A stretch of DNA of 64,000 nucleotides from Viscum album (Eukaryota > Streptophyta > Magnoliopsida > Santalales > Viscaceae): contig CAUJRU010000139.1 of the NCBI GenBank assembly GCA_963277665.1, positions 930,001 to 994,000 of the forward strand, read 5' to 3'. Position 1 is the first letter of the stretch. Every line of letters starts with the position of its first letter. A program made the translations under genes and the position numbers. A model generated the notes under the pieces. It did not search any database and was not told the origin of the DNA. It saw nothing but the letters and a program-made list of their open reading frames with translations. This document shows, piece after piece, positions 49,190 to 61,000 of the stretch.

Positions 49190-50614
49190 GGAGGAGAGGG
49201 GCACCTTAGGAATATCTCAAAATATTATTTTATATTAAAGTCAAAATCGGTTTATAATGGATCCAAAGGGTCTTATTTCGAAGCTAAAGTGGGGATGGGT
49301 CGAAATAATATAAACCAATAAGATTTAGACAAGTTTAGGGTATTATTTTAACCTTATCAATTAGATTTAACTCTAAGTTAATTAATTTAACTTTTACCGT
49401 GTCTTTTTGTTTTCTTTCACTATATGGTTAATACACTTACTATAACATGCCAAACGAACCCCAGATTGTTTATTATTAATATATATATCCTTATCTAAGT
49501 CATTTGGCCGAACCTTAGATTTTTAGGAATAAAATAACAATTAATAATATAATATTTGATTTAAAAACTATTTTGTGTCAATTTTGACACTATTTGATAT
49601 ATGATTTTTGTGAAAGTCATAACAGAATTATATGTTCGAACCAAGTTGATTAAATCAACATTAATATATCATAGTAACCTATAAAATTAGTGGAATTCAT
49701 AAAAAGTCTCAAATTACATTTATTTTGGTGTTTATAACATCAATTATGTCAATATTTCATTAATAAGATAATTACTGCATCATCATTGTGTCATAAATAA
49801 ATTAAATTATTTAATGTCTAAAAATTACAAATAAAATACCTTTATGTAGGAAATCTTTTTAGCTTTATAATTAATATTTATAGTCGAATTTATCTTATGT
49901 ATAACCCCATATTAAAAATGATTTACTTATTAAACTTTGATTTTAACTATTTTAACCCTTCTTTAAATAAATTAATAATAAATGTCCTAATCTAATCCAA
50001 GTGGGCCTAAATGGTCATATTTTATTCCTAAGTTTGTTTTTGGTCGAATTAAACTTGTCCAATAGAATTAGGACATGTGTTAGGGTAATATTGATATCAT
50101 ATTTACCCTTAGTTACTCTATTTACTATTAACCGCGGTAAAAATAGTAAAAAGTTACTATTCACCAAAAAATTATTTTCATCTCATTGAACCACATTTTA
50201 GTCCTTGATATTAACCGTGTCTCCCGGATTTTTGAAATTCCATTCACAGAAGCGGTAAAATTATGTTTTATGGAAAATTCAGTTTTTAACCTACCACTTA
50301 GTGGTTTCACTATTCATCAAAAATTGAAAGTTTTCAGAAAAATACCAAAATTTCACCCTAGGCTAATTTCGATATTCTGAGTCCAAAAATGAAGTCCATT
50401 TTGAAAAATAAAATTTATAAAATTTCAAAAAGTGGTTATTACTATTCATAACGGCTAGTTTTAATAGCATATTGTTGTTTAGTGAAACTCGGTATTGCGT
50501 ACGACGCAAGCTATCGAGGAAGGTCGTGATTGCGTGTAAAGAAAGCCAAGCAAGTGTTGTGTAGAAAAAGATTCCTTTGATGATTTATATAACATAAAAG
50601 TCTCGGGTGTTACA

Positions 50615-50619
50615 AGATA
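50615..50619. repeat. Target site duplication AGATA, right copy
   Basis: Identical to 38714-38718 and directly adjacent to the LTR terminus. Confidence 0.9.
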
Positions 50620-51670
50620 TTTTTTATTTTAAATAAAAATAATAATAAATAATTATTTTCATATTTTCTATACAGTTAAAAATACATTTTTATGTACATA
50701 TGTTTAAATATTTATTTATACAATTAATTTATTATATTTACATATATGAATATATATATATATAATTGATTATAAATAACACTAGAATATGAAAAAAAAA
50801 TACACCATAATCTCTATATGAAAGTAACCTTTGACAACAAATTTCATATTTCTATGGGATTTATAATAAAACTAGAATTTATAATTTATAATAAAATATT
50901 TAAATGATTTTATTTAAAAAAATATTTCAAAAATATAATATGATATGATCAATTTATTTTTGGTAGAATAAAAGAACTCTAAATGAATTTTTATTTTGAA
51001 ATTAATATAAAAATATTGGCCTTGCACAACCCATATTGATTTTTATGTTTCAAGAATTTGTGTTCATAACCTCATCAGCTTCTTTATTTTATAACTTTGA
51101 TCAGGGTGGATGACTAAATGGACCGACTACGGTTCAGAAATTGATATATTTCTTCATTCCTATGGGTTTAGGCTGAGACAAGTTCAATTAATGAGAAAAA
51201 AAAAACACTATATTTTATAGATCAATGTGATACCTTAATATTATATGTGATATAAAAATTTTGTGATATATAATTATGTTTTCATAATTAGAATAAAAAT
51301 AAAAATAACTACCTATAAATAAATTGAATAAATATTATTAATTACCTATACCCTCACGGTGACAATTTAAGAAGTCGCACAGTATGTTCTACTCATTTAT
51401 TATTCCAAAAAATACCCTTATTTAAAAAAAGAAACAATCTACAAAAAAACATATTTAAAAAAAATAATGTAAATAAATTTATTTTAAAAAATATGCTATT
51501 AATAAATTTTATAAAACTTTACAATTTTAAAACTATTAAATGTTAACATTTAAATAAAAAAAATACAAGGCTAATTAAAAAAATGTTTTGTATTAAAAAT
51601 ATTTTTTAAATGATTTATTTTAAAAAATATAAAAATAAATTTATCAAAAAAATATAAAACAATAAACCAC
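50620..51670. other. AT-rich spacer, nothing recognised
   Basis: A- and T-runs throughout; no open frame of note and no repeat I can define. Confidence 0.6.
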
Positions 51671-51674
51671 TTCA

Positions 51675-51965
51675 CATGTTCTGTGTAGTTTCCTTGGGGG
51701 TGTTCCATGGTGTTCTTTCCAAAGGGTTGGGGATTTGATTCTCACAGGGTGCACTTTCACACCATAATATCACATCAAGTGATGGTGCATCGTAATGTGA
51801 GACATGGAGTTTTACTTACTCATTTCATGAAGAACATTCTAGCCTCAGGGTCCACTACTTAGTTTGGTGGGGGTGGGATACATCTTAGGCACACTCTTTA
51901 TAAAGATCCAGTGAAATTTTGTACAAAAATGTGTATACCATGCTATAAAAATTTTTTTTTTGAAA
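51675..51965 (+). mobile_element. Possible tRNA-derived SINE remnant
   Basis: TGTGTAGTTTCCTTGGGGG resembles a pol III A box and GGGGATTTGATTCTC, about 45 bases on, a B box (GGTTCGANTCC type). A C- and G-richer body follows in an otherwise AT-rich setting, and the segment ends in a T-run near 51950. Both boxes are imperfect and I see no target duplication. Confidence 0.3.
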
Positions 51966-52149
51966 AATTTGAATAAATAATATTTGAATTTTGAATTTTT
52001 TTTTATAGAGATATTAAATTCTTTAAAAGAATGAGTTTTAGATTTAAAAATAATAAAACAATCTTGGATCGAACAAAAATATTAGGAAAATGACTGAAAA
52101 TTAATTTTTAAAATTAGAAATTACTACCACATAAATTCAAGTTACATTT

Positions 52150-52665
52150 TTCTTAGAATGTTTGGAAACAAATTTTTAGTGTTTTAAAACTATAAAACAT
52201 GTGTGTAACATTACAAAAATATAAAAAACAATGAATTGATATGAAAACATAGAAAAATGATAATTGAGATGACATGTCAATTCGATGTGTGGTGTACTTG
52301 GAATGAGTGAAAAAATAGATCTAAAGATACTAAACTTTTCAAAAAAAAATGTGACCAAGGGTCCAAATAGAGAAAATTATCCCATATTTGCATGAAATAT
52401 TTGGAAAATGATCAATGATTAATTCATGAAATGTAGGAACTGATTTCATTTCAATTTGATTCTGATTTTCTCAGAATGACTGATAACACATTTTTAATGT
52501 TTTTAAACTCTAAAACTTGTCTGTAATGATCAAAACATAGAAAATGACCATGAATTGGCGTGATAAAAAAGTTAAATTATTGGTGAATTATTTTTTATGT
52601 GTATGAGGAGAAAACACATTAATTTGATGTGTGGTGTGCTCAGAATGAGTGAAAAAATAGTTTGG
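52150..52665. repeat. Diverged tandem duplication (~325-bp period)
   Basis: The stretch near 52155-52345 is echoed at 52480-52665: shared words include TTTTTA.TGTTTTAAA, AAAACATAGAAAATGA and GATGTGTGGTGT.CT.GAATGAGTGAAAAAATAG. No coding frame. Confidence 0.55.
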
Positions 52666-52969
52666 AGAAAAAAATGAATAAAAAGAATTAATATGTATAA
52701 AAAAAATGATTTCATATTGTTTTTTATTATAAAAAATATTACATTAAATAATTTCATTGGTTATAATTATTATTTTTTACATATTTTTACTATGAAAACT
52801 TTTATTTTAAACTTATTTTAATTTCATTTATGATAATATGAGTTTAATTTACTAAAAAATTCGAAAATGTTAGTTTTTATATTAATAATTAAATTAAAAT
52901 CTAAATTATATATGGTGAAAACATATGTTGAATTCCTAAATTATTTATGGTTTTTTATTTTTTAATACT

Positions 52970-53110
52970 AGGTCATTACAACATATTCCATGATATTAAG
53001 AAATAACATTTATTAGTGCTGATAAATGGACAAACATTATTAGTGATAAAAAAACATTGATAAAGGTCACTTTTATCAACACTAATAAAATATTTTCTGT
53101 TTTGATTTGG
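52970..53110. repeat. TTATCAGTGCTAATAAA-type repeats, left cluster
   Basis: Words such as ATTAGTGCTGATAAA, ATTGATAAAGGTCAC and TTTATCAACACTAATAAAA in both orientations. The same words form a larger cluster at 55985-56470, so the two may be subterminal parts of one element of about 3.5 kb. No termini found. Confidence 0.45.
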
Positions 53111-53291
53111 TGATTATCATCATGCTCACTCCATTGAAGAATGAATATGGTGACGACTTCCGTTTGGGAATTTCATGTATGCTCTGTATTTTGTTTCCAT
53201 TGCATGTTTGATTCCTTATAGATAGATCTTTTTTGTTTGGATTTTTTCTCACTATTTATTATCATATTCTGATCAAATAAAATCCATCAGT

Positions 53292-53303
53292 GGTATCATA
53301 AAA
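53292..53303 (+). other. PBS-like site after a possible old LTR end
   Basis: TGGTATCATAAA follows AAATCCATCAG, which looks like an LTR end. Nine or so of 12 positions match the initiator-Met PBS. Downstream I see no coding region. Weak. Confidence 0.25.
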
Positions 53304-53455
53304 ATATTCTTCAAGGATTAAATTTTTTTAATCCATGGTTTTCAAAGAACAACAATCTTCACCATGACATGGAGGTCCCTGTGATGTCGTTGTGGTGACT
53401 CAAAAACACCCAGATTCCCACCACCTCTGTAGAGAAAAGTGTGGTGCTTCACTCT

Positions 53456-53700
53456 CACTAAAAAACCTTTATATAGAGGGGTCTATGTAAAGGCCACGAC
53501 AATTTACTTTTACATAGATGGTTTTCATAAAATTAATCTCCATGTTACTTTTACCAAGATGATTTGCATAAAGGTAATCACCGAGTTACCTTTACGTGAT
53601 AGGATCCAGCATTAGGGTAGATGATTTTACCCTAACATGTGTGACCAATATTAGGGTAGCTAGTTTTATCCATACATAGATATATCCCCTTTTCAAAATT
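53456..53700. repeat. Possible second CACTA terminus with subterminal repeats
   Basis: CACTAAAAAACCTTTATATAG is followed by repeated words such as TTTACATAGATGG, TAACCTTTA and its complement TAAAGGTAA. This looks like a CACTA end, but no opposite end or target duplication was found. Confidence 0.3.
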
Positions 53701-55320
53701 GTTAAGTGAGAATCATAAACTAAATTATTTTTTGATAAAATTTCTTATGGTTTATAAAATATTTATAAAGGAAAAGTGTTATATTTTATAAAAATGTGAA
53801 ATTTATTACTTATAAAGTGTCTATAATTAATTGAATAAATGTTTATGAAACATTTAAACATTTCTTAATAAAAAATTTTAATATTTAAATACCTTTTACT
53901 AATTTAATCAACATTACATGAAATCTATAAATAGAAGGATTTATTTAGAAACCATAAGGATTAATTTATGAAGGGTTTATAAATAAAAAATAAGGTCAAA
54001 ATATAAAACTATTTATATTTTAAATTATTAGCTATTCATAATATTTTATTTAAGGTATAAAAATTAAAGGGGAATTATTTGAATATAATTTAAACCTCAC
54101 CAAAATGGGGTTTGATGATTGATTTGATCATTCTTTAAATAATGTTATGATATTTAGATTGTGTAAAATGATTATATAATATAAATTAGATTATAAATTA
54201 TTCACAATTAAAAAAATATCATATATATAAAGTGAAATTCCATAAAACATGTAATATGAAAATTTCATATTAAAATTAATATAAAGTGATTATATTCAAG
54301 ATTATGGAATGTCTGTAATGTTAATTAATTTATAAAGTGTTTATAGTTATCTTTTATTTATTAATTATTCATAAATGGTATTCTCATGTTTAAATATTTA
54401 AATTATTAATTTATTTAAAGGTTATTCTCTACTTTATTCATGTTTTTAAAATGTTTATAGAATATGGATAATGGGTATTCTCAAATTTATATGGTAAAAA
54501 GATTCTAGGAGATAGAGATTTACATTACATGCTAGGTATGACTCCATAAAACATAGTTTTAATCTACCTATACCTCAATGTTTTTGGAGTTATGAGCATA
54601 AGAATAGTTTTTTTAATATAGTTTTTCAATATTAGGTATTCGAGATATCATGAATTTAATTCCATATTCAGTAAAGTCTCTCTAGTGAGAGGGAATTGGG
54701 GTTGAATTACCCACATGCCTGAAGACTTACACATTGTCTAGAAAGGTGAAGAGGTTGGATATATGTCACTTTGAGCTTACTCATGTGAAGAGATAATTAT
54801 GTTTTTTTGTGAGTTACACAAAATAATGGGTTGTGGAGTGGAAGATAGGCCAAAACATGAGAATATTTATCTTTAAGAAATCGACATAAAAGAAAGTACC
54901 TATAAACTGTGCACAACACCAACCATCTACTTCGCTTAAAATTATAATTCTTAAAGTAGATCACAAAGAATAGTGAATGAAAGCACCCTGAATCTGAGTT
55001 GATACACCTACTAATAGATCCACAATTGTATCATGAAGATTCTTGAGAATCTAAAGTGGTTCTAGCACCTTCTCAGTTGAGACGAACATTTCACATAAGA
55101 AGAGAGATTCAGAAATGGTTCATACACATTGTAAACCCAACAGGAGAGGATCTCACCCTCTTATATAGATGAAGCCCATATCATCATGTGTTCATAGCCC
55201 ATCACATGCATTATTGACTATTGGAGTATAATTTATTAAAAAAATTCAATGAATTTAATGAAAATCCTTTAATCCATTCATAATAGATTGTAAATGATGA
55301 ATAAAGAATTTGGAAAAAAA
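53700..55320. other. AT-rich spacer, nothing recognised
   Basis: No convincing frame on either strand. A stretch near 54680-55200 is less AT-rich and has an LTR-like texture but no partner in the window. Confidence 0.5.
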
Positions 55321-55324
55321 TAAA

Positions 55325-55455
55325 TGATATATATATATATAATATTATATACATGCATCACATTCATGAAAAATACATGCATAATATTCATATATTAAAT
55401 TTACACTATATATAATATCATATATATATATATATATATATCTGTGTGTGTGTGT
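55325..55455. repeat. (TA)n and (TG)n microsatellites
   Basis: ATATATATAT runs at about 55330 and 55420 followed by TGTGTGTGTGTG at about 55443. Confidence 0.85.
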
Positions 55456-55984
55456 TTCATGCATCTCATGCTTGTACATTTTTAGTGAACATCAAACGCC
55501 AATAATCTTGAATCAATTGGCATCATGAACAACATGTTCAAACCATGAGTTTTTGGAGATAAATTTTTAGAAGTTGATCTTCTACCCTTTCATGTCGTGA
55601 ATATTCCATACACATCAATTCATTATCAACCGCTTCGGCCATGAACTACCCACTCAAGACTTGAACTATGTTTCACATAATGAACTCCTCATGCTTCCGG
55701 ATTCTAGATCCCAAACACTACCAAACCTTCTATGAGAATCCTAAAAACACCACAAACCCCCGAAACATGAAAAGTAATGGGATAAAAGTATCTGGGCCCT
55801 TACAGACCAAAAATAATCTTGAATCAACACTCAAAATCAAATTCTTCTTTGATGATTCAATGAAGGTAAAATCAGTAATGAATAATATGATAAGATCTCA
55901 AACTATATGGCTTTCGTATTCAAGGATCTCAGTTTTGAAGAGCTAGAATGAGATGATTTTCATTTTTAATGAGATATTAGAAGA
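55456..55984. other. Spacer with an unrecognised 92-codon frame
   Basis: A + strand frame 55668-55946 (MFHIMNSSCFRILDP...) has no domain I recognise and no neighbours that support it. I treat it as chance. Confidence 0.4.
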
Positions 55985-56560
55985 AACTGCTATATAGTTG
56001 GTTATGTCAACACTCAAAATGGCCATTATCAATGCTAATAAATTTTAACAAGAAAAGCACCCTAAAATGAACGTGACCCTCATCAGTGCTAACAAAATAA
56101 CTGATCAAGACCACCTTTATCAGTGATTTTTTTTTCATTAAAAAGGGTAACTTTATTAGTTATTTTCTTTAACACTCAGAATGGTTCCTTTATTAGTGTG
56201 TTTTTAGCATTTATAAAAGTCAGAAAATATTTTTTTAAAATTCTACATTTTTCAGGGGGCCTCAAAATCCTATTCTATCAGCACTGTCACACCACCATTT
56301 TCAGTTCTTCCACACTGCCGTTATCTAATAAAGTATACATTTATCAGTGATTTTTTAGCACCAATAAAAGGTACCTATATCTGTGATTTTTTTAACACTG
56401 ATAAAGATTCCTTGATCAGTTTTGTTTTGAGTGTTGATAAAAGTCAATTTTTTTTAAATTCTTCATTTACAAGGGGGCCTCAAAATCCCCTTCTATAATT
56501 TCTCACACACTACCATTTTTGGTACTTACACACTACCATTATCAACACTACGTTCCCCCT
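55985..56560. repeat. TTATCAGTGCTAATAAA-type repeat cluster with a ~240-bp tandem duplication
   Basis: A dozen or so variants of TTATCAGTG, AACACTGATAAA and TTTATTAGTG in both orientations. Within it, AGGGGGCCTCAAAATCC at about 56256 and 56472, each followed by CACACTACCA/CACACCACCA words, mark a duplication of about 220-240 bp. No coding frame. Confidence 0.6.
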
Positions 56561-56689
56561 TTACAAACCCATCCAACTTTTCCCCCCATAAATGCTTTCC
56601 TAGCACCCCCACCCAAACCATTATCAATGATTTTATTCCATCTTCAATAATGCTCAAGCTTAAATTCAAACCTGATACATCTTCCTTCA

Positions 56690-57032
56690 TCACCCAATGA
56701 TTTTACCACTACTCCATCCAAATTTCTTTTATATTTTATGATATATCTATTTATTTATATATATTTACATAGTTATTTTATATATATATTTATTTATTTA
56801 TATAATTATATACATTTATATAGTTTTTTAAATACATTTTTAAAATATGTTTATATATATACATATAAGTTTATTTTTACATATAATGTTTTTATAATAT
56901 ATTTATAAATATCTATTGTAAATAAGCTTATATTATATATTTCTATAATATATTTAAACACATTTATATTATATGCACTTATATACATTTTTATTATAAA
57001 ACTAATAATAATGATGTATTTATAAACATATA
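56690..57032. repeat. AT-rich repeat, copy B
   Basis: CACCCAATGATTTTACCACT followed by TTTTATATTTTATGATATAT and TATATACATTTATATAG aligns with copy A at 38149-38400. Confidence 0.6.
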
Positions 57033-58020
57033 TTTTTTTAGGTCAAATAAAAATTGAATAAATGATCAAAGATAAGGCAATAAAATAGAATTCATCCATA
57101 AAGGAAAGTCATCTAACCAAATCTGTGAATATCCAAAACAACCATGCATCATTAAGAGGTGAGAAACCCTATTTCCATATCCCTTGATGAAAAGGAAGGA
57201 TCAAGATGAAAAGTGGTGGCATAAAGAAAAAATCCTCCCCACAAGAAAACCAAAAGGTTAAAGGACATAATCCGAAGACATGATGGCATTGAGAATTGTA
57301 AGGTAATTAGAGTCTATGATGATTGAACTTCATCCACTGTGAATAGAAAATTTCATTTCAATAATAATTGCTTGGGTTGTGACAACCTAAGGACCGTTGG
57401 CATAAAAAGAATATTGGCAAGTTGTGATAATCAAAATAACAGAGTCCTGAATGACCAACACAATATATGAAGGCACTACAATTGGTATAAAATCATCAAT
57501 GTTAATTTACAAAAATCCAAATGGAGGTCATTGTCAGGAGACTGAGTAGGGTCATACATAAACAATATTAGCCTGCACATCATTGTGTTTCTAGGTTTCG
57601 AACCAAGAGCTAACCTGATTAATCCAGATGAAACTAGGTATAACCATGTGATTAAAAATGAAATTATCTCTCTTGAACTAGATCATCCATTTCAAAGTAT
57701 ATTGATTTTTCACAAACTCTATGAGAAGATAAGAAAACCACTTCACCAGCATTGTAGTAAAACCAAGAATTGACTCCAGGAGAAAGATAAAATCAATATT
57801 TCATGCATCTGATACCTCATTAGAACTTGAGAAATCTAAAAACACATGAATGGGAGATTCCATAGAATCCATACAGAGTGGGAAACTTGGGTCATCTTAG
57901 GCATGACTATAAGGATCCTTGTTTTTTCAAAATGTAATTTTGAGCAAACAATTTGAATTTTTTCTTTTAGATTCTTGTAAAGAGTAAAATGGACTTTTAC
58001 CATATAATATGATCTCATAA
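57033..58020 (-). pseudogene. 3' fragment of a second L1-type LINE (zf-RVT and RNase H)
   Basis: On the - strand, SFPLCMDSMESPIHVFLDF near 57900 reads like the Cys/His zf-RVT region. Then ERDNFIFNHM near 57680, and an RNase H of plant L1 type: AIIIEMKFSIHSGWSSIIIDS (with one stop) and GNRVSHLLMMHGCFGYSQIW near 57150. It ends in a short A-run (TTTTTTT on the + strand at 57033). Frames change several times. It is truncated at its 5' side near 58020, the usual fate of LINE insertions. The family is related to, but not the same as, the LINE at 20403. Confidence 0.7.
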
Positions 58021-58039
58021 AATTATTTTTAACACTCTG

Positions 58040-61000
58040 TTGGTCCTAGAATAGGGTTTTTACCCTAGGGAAGGAGTTTGGTGAAATAATGTGCCATTCG
58101 AATTTAAGTGGAATAATTAATATTTAATATTTAATAAATTAAAAATTAAAATATTCATGTAGGTTCATTCTATCATATCTTTTGAATAGATCATCATATT
58201 GAGAATCCATCTTCTCTGTTGAGTCTAGAACGATATGTTTTCCCTATGTGGGGAATAAACTCAATTTGGGTGTTAGGAATGGGATGAGCCCCCTTTTTCT
58301 TTTCTTTTTTCCCTCAATTTATTTTCTTTCCTTTCCTTCCTTAGCTTCTTGCACACAAGCCTAAAGATTCTACTTAATGTGAATGAGAGATAAAATGGGA
58401 GAGGTGAAGATAGAAGGAGAGTGAGAGGAAGAAGTATATTGTCATGGAGCTTGAGACTCACTGGATCGTTGTGTGGCAACCATGGAATGTGGAAATGGGA
58501 AAAGCATCGACAGATTCTTCCCAAAGGTAGTCTGTATTTAATTTTTACAGAGACTCCCCATATTTTTTTCATTTTCAAGTTTAAATACCCTTATATGATT
58601 TCTTAATACCCTTTAAGGTTCGATCTACTGATTTTGGGGTAAAAATAGGGTTTTTAGGGACATTTTGAGGCTTTTTCATTTGGGAAAACCCATGTACACA
58701 ACATGTGGTTTAGGGAATACACATAATGTGTTCTTATTGTTGGGGAAAGATGAAATTTTCAAAGTACACATCTTGTATGGTCTATACACGATGTGTACTA
58801 AGACTCATCCGTGTAGCCCAGTACCCATCCAGACAGCCTGTGTAGGGGCACATGGCCATGTGGAGTACACGGACCGACCCAGTGTGGGTATCACAAAGTA
58901 TATATGCACATTTCTAGGCCAAATACATGTCTAAGACATGGGAGGTACATGGGAAGGTAGCCAATATAGGTTACACTCTGTGTAGGGTACACACCATGTA
59001 TAGGGACATCATGTTGTGTAATTGGGATTCTACATGATAATCTTGGCTAAAGTACATGCCTAGGTGGAACTTTGAGGGTACATGCTGTGAACGAGGGTAC
59101 AAAAATTGTGTACTCCTCTTTTGCTACCCTTTGATGTTCTTTTCATATTTTATGCTCGGGTTCAGTTTTGAGCATAAGAATAGTCCATTTTGAGTATATT
59201 TTCATGTAGATCATGAGGGTAAAACCCTTGTGGTGTTTTGAGGAATCCTAGGTGGTATTTCATGTTTTTTTCCTTATCAAAGATATTTTTCCTCTAATAC
59301 CTGAGTCCATTTGTCTCTTGAGAGTGAGACCCCTTGATCTATGATTATCCACAAGCTATATCTTTTGACCAATGATTTTGTAGATTTTCCCTTGAGGATG
59401 TCTCCATTGTGAGATGTTCCCTTCTAGCCTAGGAGGTCATGGGGTTAGTGGTTTACCAGGATCCCTATAGGATTCCCCTACATATGTTTTAGCCTAGAGG
59501 ATCCTATGTAGGATGCCTCTATCTTCTATCTATTGCTAAGGATACCCTTAGGGATTCCTTTACTTACATTATAACCTAGGTAATCCCATGTAGGATCTCT
59601 TTATATGTATACCATTCTGAGGATCCCAATTAGAATTCCTTTATTTCTTATGATGATTTTGAGGGTCCCATATAGGGAACATTTTTTTATTTACTATTTT
59701 GAGTATCCCATGTAGAATTCCTATATATTTTTTATTGTTAGATGATCACTTATAGGGTTCCTCCTTTTACCTTCATAGTTGAGGATACCATGTAAGAGGC
59801 CTTCTCTTATGTGTAGAACTCAAGGATCCCAATTAAGGTGCCTCTCTAGGCATGTTGTTTGATGACACCTGAGCTAGTATGTTGGGTTTGGGTAGAGATG
59901 GTAGTGGGTGTCACATTAAAACCCATATTGAACTTATAATCCCATGAGTCCATGGAATTAGTGGTGGGTTTAGATGTTCAACCACTCTCGATCTTTTATT
60001 TATACACTCACATGTTTACTATTATTGCATTTATGATAACTAGAGGTGCTTTTCGGTTGGTGGTTTGGAGTCTGAAGTGATGCATCTTCTTCCACTTTGG
60101 GATGCCCAGATGGGATTTACTAAGATCAAACTTCTAATCCATGTTATTGTTTTATTATTTTTATACCCATAGGTGCTACCTGGGATCTGGTTATTGAGCC
60201 TTTATATTTTGATTATTATATTATTTCTATTTCAAGAGGTTCTTCCTGGAATTCAAATATTGAGACTATGACTATGATATATGAGCATGGAATCCCTAGT
60301 AATGATACTCGTGGATTATTACACTCTCCTGAGTGATGAGGATGATTCTGATCTCCCATGGTTGATATGTTATGAGGATTATTATGTTTACTTTTATCTG
60401 ATTACTCATGTATGATTTTTCTCTCCCGAGTGTTAGGGATGATTACACTCTCCCTAAGTGATTACTTGAATGTGGTGTTGGACATGATGTTTCACGTCAT
60501 TGGACACTCATGGATTATTATGATCTTAAAAATGATAAAGATTATTCCGATCTCCCTTATTAGATACCTAGAGAGTTGGTCATGGAATATTAGCAGTGAG
60601 ATCTCCCTACAGATCACCTAAGGGTCAGACCCGTAGGGTTCATCCGAGTTCTAAATGTCATGACCGCATATGTTCTAGGACCTTGGGCTCTCACACTAGA
60701 TTGGATTTACATGAAATGTGTGTAATTAAATCCAACTCAAGGACTATTTGCAGGATGTTTGGATGTAATTCCTTATAATCCTACTTTACAGTGATTAGAG
60801 GCGAGTACGGGTGAACCGAAGGTTAGGATGAGTGTCCCATTGTGGTGACATAGCTTGCTCAGAGACATTTCCAACATTTTACAAAGAAGGTATTTTTCAA
60901 TTGGTATTAAAGAAATAGGGATTTAATTAATGATACACTTCTTGAGTGGCATGGAATTTAACTCAATTCTCTTGCACAAGATGTCCAACCAATCAAGAAT

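Larger units (their letters stand above)
38719..50614 (-). mobile_element. Ty3/gypsy LTR retrotransposon (Tekay/Del-like chromovirus), copy 2, nearly intact
   Basis: An 11,896-bp element on the - strand with two LTRs of exactly 3576 bp, PBS, one gag-pol frame, polypurine tract and a perfect AGATA duplication. The LTRs differ at roughly 50-55 positions by my reading (about 1.5%), so insertion is recent compared with copy 1. Gag-pol is a single frame of 1493 codons with one TGA, and the reverse transcriptase carries Asn at the second catalytic Asp. It is probably unable to move by itself, but it could supply RNA, Gag or integrase-bearing fragments. It is the best reference for reading copy 1. 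Confidence 0.95.
47039..50614 (-). repeat. 5' LTR of Tekay-like copy 2
   Basis: 3576 bp, the same length as the partner at 38719-42294 and nearly identical. It holds a TATA box near 49181-49189, the paired motif (48623-48652 and 48808-48837) and the splice-like signals. It should be the promoter of copy 2, reading leftwards. Confidence 0.93.

Noticed and set aside
55475..55490. ACATTTTTAGTG as the partner of the possible CACTA end at 53456
   Set aside because: Only eight or nine bases match, no subterminal repeats precede it, and the flanking triplets differ.
55668..55946. 92-codon + strand frame
   Set aside because: No recognised domain and low-complexity surroundings. Could be chance in this AT-rich sequence.
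57378..57392. TGTGACAACCTAAGG as the start of the third LTR
   Set aside because: It matches the expected inverted terminus partly, but lies inside readable LINE RNase H sequence, so a start after the LINE fragment is more likely.
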